From contig JAUXUN010000009.1 in NCBI GenBank assembly GCA_030680855.1, forward strand, positions 1 to 64,000: a stretch of DNA of 64,000 nucleotides. Direction: 5' to 3'. Below are positions 62,012 through 64,000 of the stretch, in pieces (the first letter of the stretch is position 1; every line of letters begins with the position of its first letter). Origin of the DNA: Aestuariivirga sp. (GTDB taxonomy: Bacteria; Pseudomonadota; Alphaproteobacteria; Rhizobiales; Aestuariivirgaceae). The notes under the pieces were generated by a model. The model did not search any database. It saw only the letters and a program-made list of their open reading frames with translations, and was not told the origin of the DNA. Made by a program: the position numbers and the translations under genes.

Positions 62012-62867
62012 TCTCCCGGAGCGCCGGGGTGTACCAATCGAGCATTTCACGCCAGTCGGAGGCGTGGCCGACGACGACGATGGCGGGGGTTGGTGGATTG
62101 TTCAGTGCTACATGCGCCCCGGCTTGATCGAGGGTGGTGGCCTGCACCTGCTGGTGCGGGAGCGAGGCATTGGAAATGATGGTCACGGGGTCCTTGGGGG
62201 CCCGCCCGCCTTCCAGCAAGGCCTGAGCAATCTCGCCCAAGTGCTTGACGGCCATATACATTACGATCACGGGGGAGGCGGTGGCGACTGCCTGCCAGTT
62301 TACATTGGCGGGCATCTTCCCGGTCGCGTCATGGCCGGTCAAAAAGATCACGGAATGGTTGGTATCGCGGTGGGTGGAGGGGATTCCGGCATAGGCCAAG
62401 CCGCCAACTCCGGCGGTTATGCCCGGGACAATGCGGAAGGGGATTTTGGCCTTGGCTAGGGCCTGGCTTTCCTCGCCGCCACGGCCAAACATGAAGGGAT
62501 CGCCGCCCTTCAGCCGCAACACGCGTTTGCCGGCACGGGCCAGTTCGATGAGGCGGAGCGAAATATCCTGCTGGACTGGCGAGGGCTTGCCGCCGCGCTT
62601 GCCGGCGTATTCGAGAATGACACCCTGCCTGACCCAGCGGAGGATATCCGGGTTCACCAGGGCATCGTAAACCACGACATCGCAGTTCTGCATGGCGTGG
62701 TAGCAGAGGAGCGACATGAGCCCGGGCGCCCCGGGCCCGGCGCCCACAAGCCAGACCCAGCCTGCTTCAAATGCGGGAAAGGCTTCGCCATCGAGGCGGG
62801 CAAATCCAGCCGTTGCAGACTTAACCACAGGCGGCTGTTGCGCTGATTTTGTTGGTTCGCGGCTCAT
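61998..62867 (-). CDS. cobA: Uroporphyrinogen-III C-methyltransferase
   Basis: 289-aa SAM-dependent enzyme that makes precorrin-2, the branch into cobalamin. Core patterns: VWLVGAGPGAPGLMSLLCYHAMQNCDVVVYDALVNPDIL, KRVLRLKGGDPFMFGRGGEE and FRIVPGITAGVGGLAYAGIPSTHRDTNHSVIFLTGHD. A 35-residue N-terminal extension precedes the core. It heads the minus-strand cobA-cobB-cobQ-cbiB operon and is divergent from cbiD with only 21 bases between the start codons. Confidence 0.94.
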   Translation of the reverse strand: MSREPTKSAQQPPVVKSATAGFARLDGEAFPAFEAGWVWLVGAGPGAPGLMSLLCYHAMQNCDVVVYDALVNPDILRWVRQGVILEYAGKRGGKPSPVQQDISLRLIELARAGKRVLRLKGGDPFMFGRGGEESQALAKAKIPFRIVPGITAGVGGLAYAGIPSTHRDTNHSVIFLTGHDATGKMPANVNWQAVATASPVIVMYMAVKHLGEIAQALLEGGRAPKDPVTIISNASLPHQQVQATTLDQAGAHVALNNPPTPAIVVVGHASDWREMLDWYTPALRENAIG

Positions 62868-62888
62868 AGTTCCTTATACAGTGATCGC

Positions 62889-63932
62889 ATGCGAATAGAG
62901 AAGCCCGAAGGGGAGTTAAGGCGCGGCTGGACCACGGGTGCATGTGCGGCGGCGGCGACCAAGGCAGCATTTGCGGCATTGCGCACGGGCACGTTTCCTG
63001 ATCCGGTCAGCATCAGGCTTCCGAAGGGCGAGACACCGAGTTTCGCCCTTGCCCTTGAGGGCAAGGGCGAGGGCTGGGCGCAAGCGGGGATCGTGAAGGA
63101 TGCGGGCGATGATCCGGATGTGACGCACGGCTGCACGGTGATTGCCACGGTGCGGAGGCGGGGCAAGGGCGTGACGTTCAAGGCCGGCGATGGGGTTGGC
63201 ACGGTGACGAAAGCGGGGCTGCCCATTGCGGTGGGCGAGCCTGCTATCAATCCCATCCCACGCGAGATGATGCGCAAGGTGATTGAAGAGCAGGGCGGGG
63301 GCGATGTGGAGATTGAAATCTCCATTCCGGATGGCGAGGCGCTGGCGCAGAAAACCTGGAACCCAAGGCTTGGCATTTTGGGCGGGCTTTCCATTCTCGG
63401 CACGACGGGGATCGTTCATCCCTTTTCCTGCGCGGCGTGGATTGCTTCCATCCATCGTGGCGTTGACGTGGCGCGCGCCATGGGCCTCGCACATATCGCG
63501 GGCTGCACGGGCTCGACCTCGGAAGATGCGGTGCGGGCGCATTTCAAGCTGCCGCTGGAAGCGATGATGGACATGGGCGATTTCGCTGGCGGGCTTTTGA
63601 AATATGTGCGCAAGCATCCCGTTGCCCGCGTCACCATCGGCGGCGGTTTTGGAAAAATAACCAAGCTGGCGCAGGGGGCGATGGATCTGCATTCGGGGCG
63701 CAGCCAAGTTGACTTTGAATGGCTGGCGAAATTCGCTCCCGTAAATCTTCACGAAGACGTGAAGTCTGCCAACACGGCGCAACAGGTTCTGGAGATGCTG
63801 GGTGCGGGGCTTGCAAGCCAGGTGGTGGGGGTAGCAAAACTGGAGGTTGAAAAGATTTTGCGCGGCGCGCCAGTTGCGGCGGACGTGATTATTGTGGACC
63901 GCGCTGGAAAGATAATCGCCCATGCCGGTTAA
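62889..63932 (+). CDS. cbiD: Cobalt-precorrin-5B C1-methyltransferase (CbiD)
   Basis: 347-aa CbiD family protein. Patterns: LRRGWTTGACAAAATKAAFAAL near the start, VSIRLPKGETPSFAL, ILGGLSILGTTGIVHPFSCAAWIASIHRGVDVARAMGLAHIAGCTGSTSEDAVRAHF. In the anaerobic route CbiD methylates C1 of cobalt-precorrin-5B; in many alphaproteobacteria with the aerobic route it appears to replace CobF. It overlaps cobK by 11 bases. The enzymatic role here (cobalt-bearing or metal-free substrate) cannot be read from sequence. Confidence 0.93.
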   Translation: MRIEKPEGELRRGWTTGACAAAATKAAFAALRTGTFPDPVSIRLPKGETPSFALALEGKGEGWAQAGIVKDAGDDPDVTHGCTVIATVRRRGKGVTFKAGDGVGTVTKAGLPIAVGEPAINPIPREMMRKVIEEQGGGDVEIEISIPDGEALAQKTWNPRLGILGGLSILGTTGIVHPFSCAAWIASIHRGVDVARAMGLAHIAGCTGSTSEDAVRAHFKLPLEAMMDMGDFAGGLLKYVRKHPVARVTIGGGFGKITKLAQGAMDLHSGRSQVDFEWLAKFAPVNLHEDVKSANTAQQVLEMLGAGLASQVVGVAKLEVEKILRGAPVAADVIIVDRAGKIIAHAG

Positions 63933-64000
63933 GCGGATTCTGGTTCTTGGCGGCACGTCCGATGCGAATGTCCTGGTTGAGGAACTTTTGAAGGCGGGCT
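63922..64000 (+). CDS. cobK: Precorrin-6A reductase, 5' part only
   Basis: The window ends 26 codons into this gene. The N terminus MPVKRILVLGGTSDANVLVE has the GGTS dinucleotide-binding start of CobK/CbiJ, and the position after cbiD supports it. It overlaps the cbiD stop. The rest is not visible, so this is a partial call. Confidence 0.8.
   Translation, partial: MPVKRILVLGGTSDANVLVEELLKAG

Noticed and set aside
1-64000. CRISPR array, prophage, transposase or integron
   Set aside because: No regularly spaced direct repeats, no phage structural genes and no transposase or integrase reading frames were found in either strand.

Overview
The window reads as chromosome from an alphaproteobacterium of the Hyphomicrobiales (Rhizobiales) type. 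Three things support this. The core gene order rpoZ-rsh-pyrE-acpS-lepB-rnc-era-recO followed by mce-DUF1467-proS-lolC-lolD-dnaE is typical of that order. Several families are largely alphaproteobacterial (Usg, PAS_5, DUF1467, DUF2336, BTLCP protease, GguAB sugar transporter). CtrA-type TTAA-N7-TTAA boxes are present. Most genes are GC-rich; a few AT-richer genes (about 7.5-9.1 kb and 44.1-44.5 kb) look acquired. I do not assign a genus.

Layout. 0-2.8 kb: the last two genes of a GguA/GguB sugar ABC transporter operon. 2.8-9.3 kb: a patchwork with a BTLCP protease, tRNA-Leu(GAG), a GIY-YIG gene broken by a palindromic mini-element, a DMT exporter, mgtE, and then an orphan HigA antitoxin followed by a second, frameshifted copy of the mgtE 3' end and an orphan peptide-binding protein. 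9.3-11.2 kb: usg, an L,D-transpeptidase and an HdeD-like protein. 11.2-16.4 kb: a compact TetR-led operon of DUF899, three VOC proteins, a GFA protein, a DHA2 exporter and DoxX, with a clear palindromic operator; it looks like an electrophile or aldehyde stress module. 16.5-31.4 kb: the conserved housekeeping block, including a likely unannotated structured RNA antisense-side of proS (24238-24416) and three stacked hairpins in front of rsh.

31.4-37.3 kb: a secreted protein, a nitrilase-superfamily amidase convergent with an ATP-grasp enzyme, PilZ and PAS proteins, a rhomboid protease and a CBS protein. 37.3-44.1 kb: hisI-folE, an IscU-like scaffold, a cupin, choline sulfatase, yidD, an outer-membrane barrel and thrS. 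44.1-54.7 kb: a small zinc-ribbon protein, LLM oxidoreductase plus pirin, kup, an alcohol dehydrogenase overlapping an FMN glutamate-synthase-like protein, a triple-repeat periplasmic protein, and a nitroreductase-HAD-flavin reductase run. 54.7-57.4 kb: a degenerate receiver protein preceded by a CtrA box, DUF2336, and nadK. 57.4-64 kb: a cobalamin cluster (DUF1636, cobU, then cobA-cobB-cobQ-cbiB on the minus strand, and cbiD-cobK on the plus strand), with cobK cut by the window end.

The best leads for something undescribed are the RNA gene upstream of proS, the pairs of gene 3'-end duplications (mgtE and the 51.7 kb gene) tied to insertions, a family of double-hairpin repeats whose stems differ in sequence but stay paired, and the TetR electrophile operon. 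No CRISPR array, prophage, rRNA or intact insertion sequence was seen.
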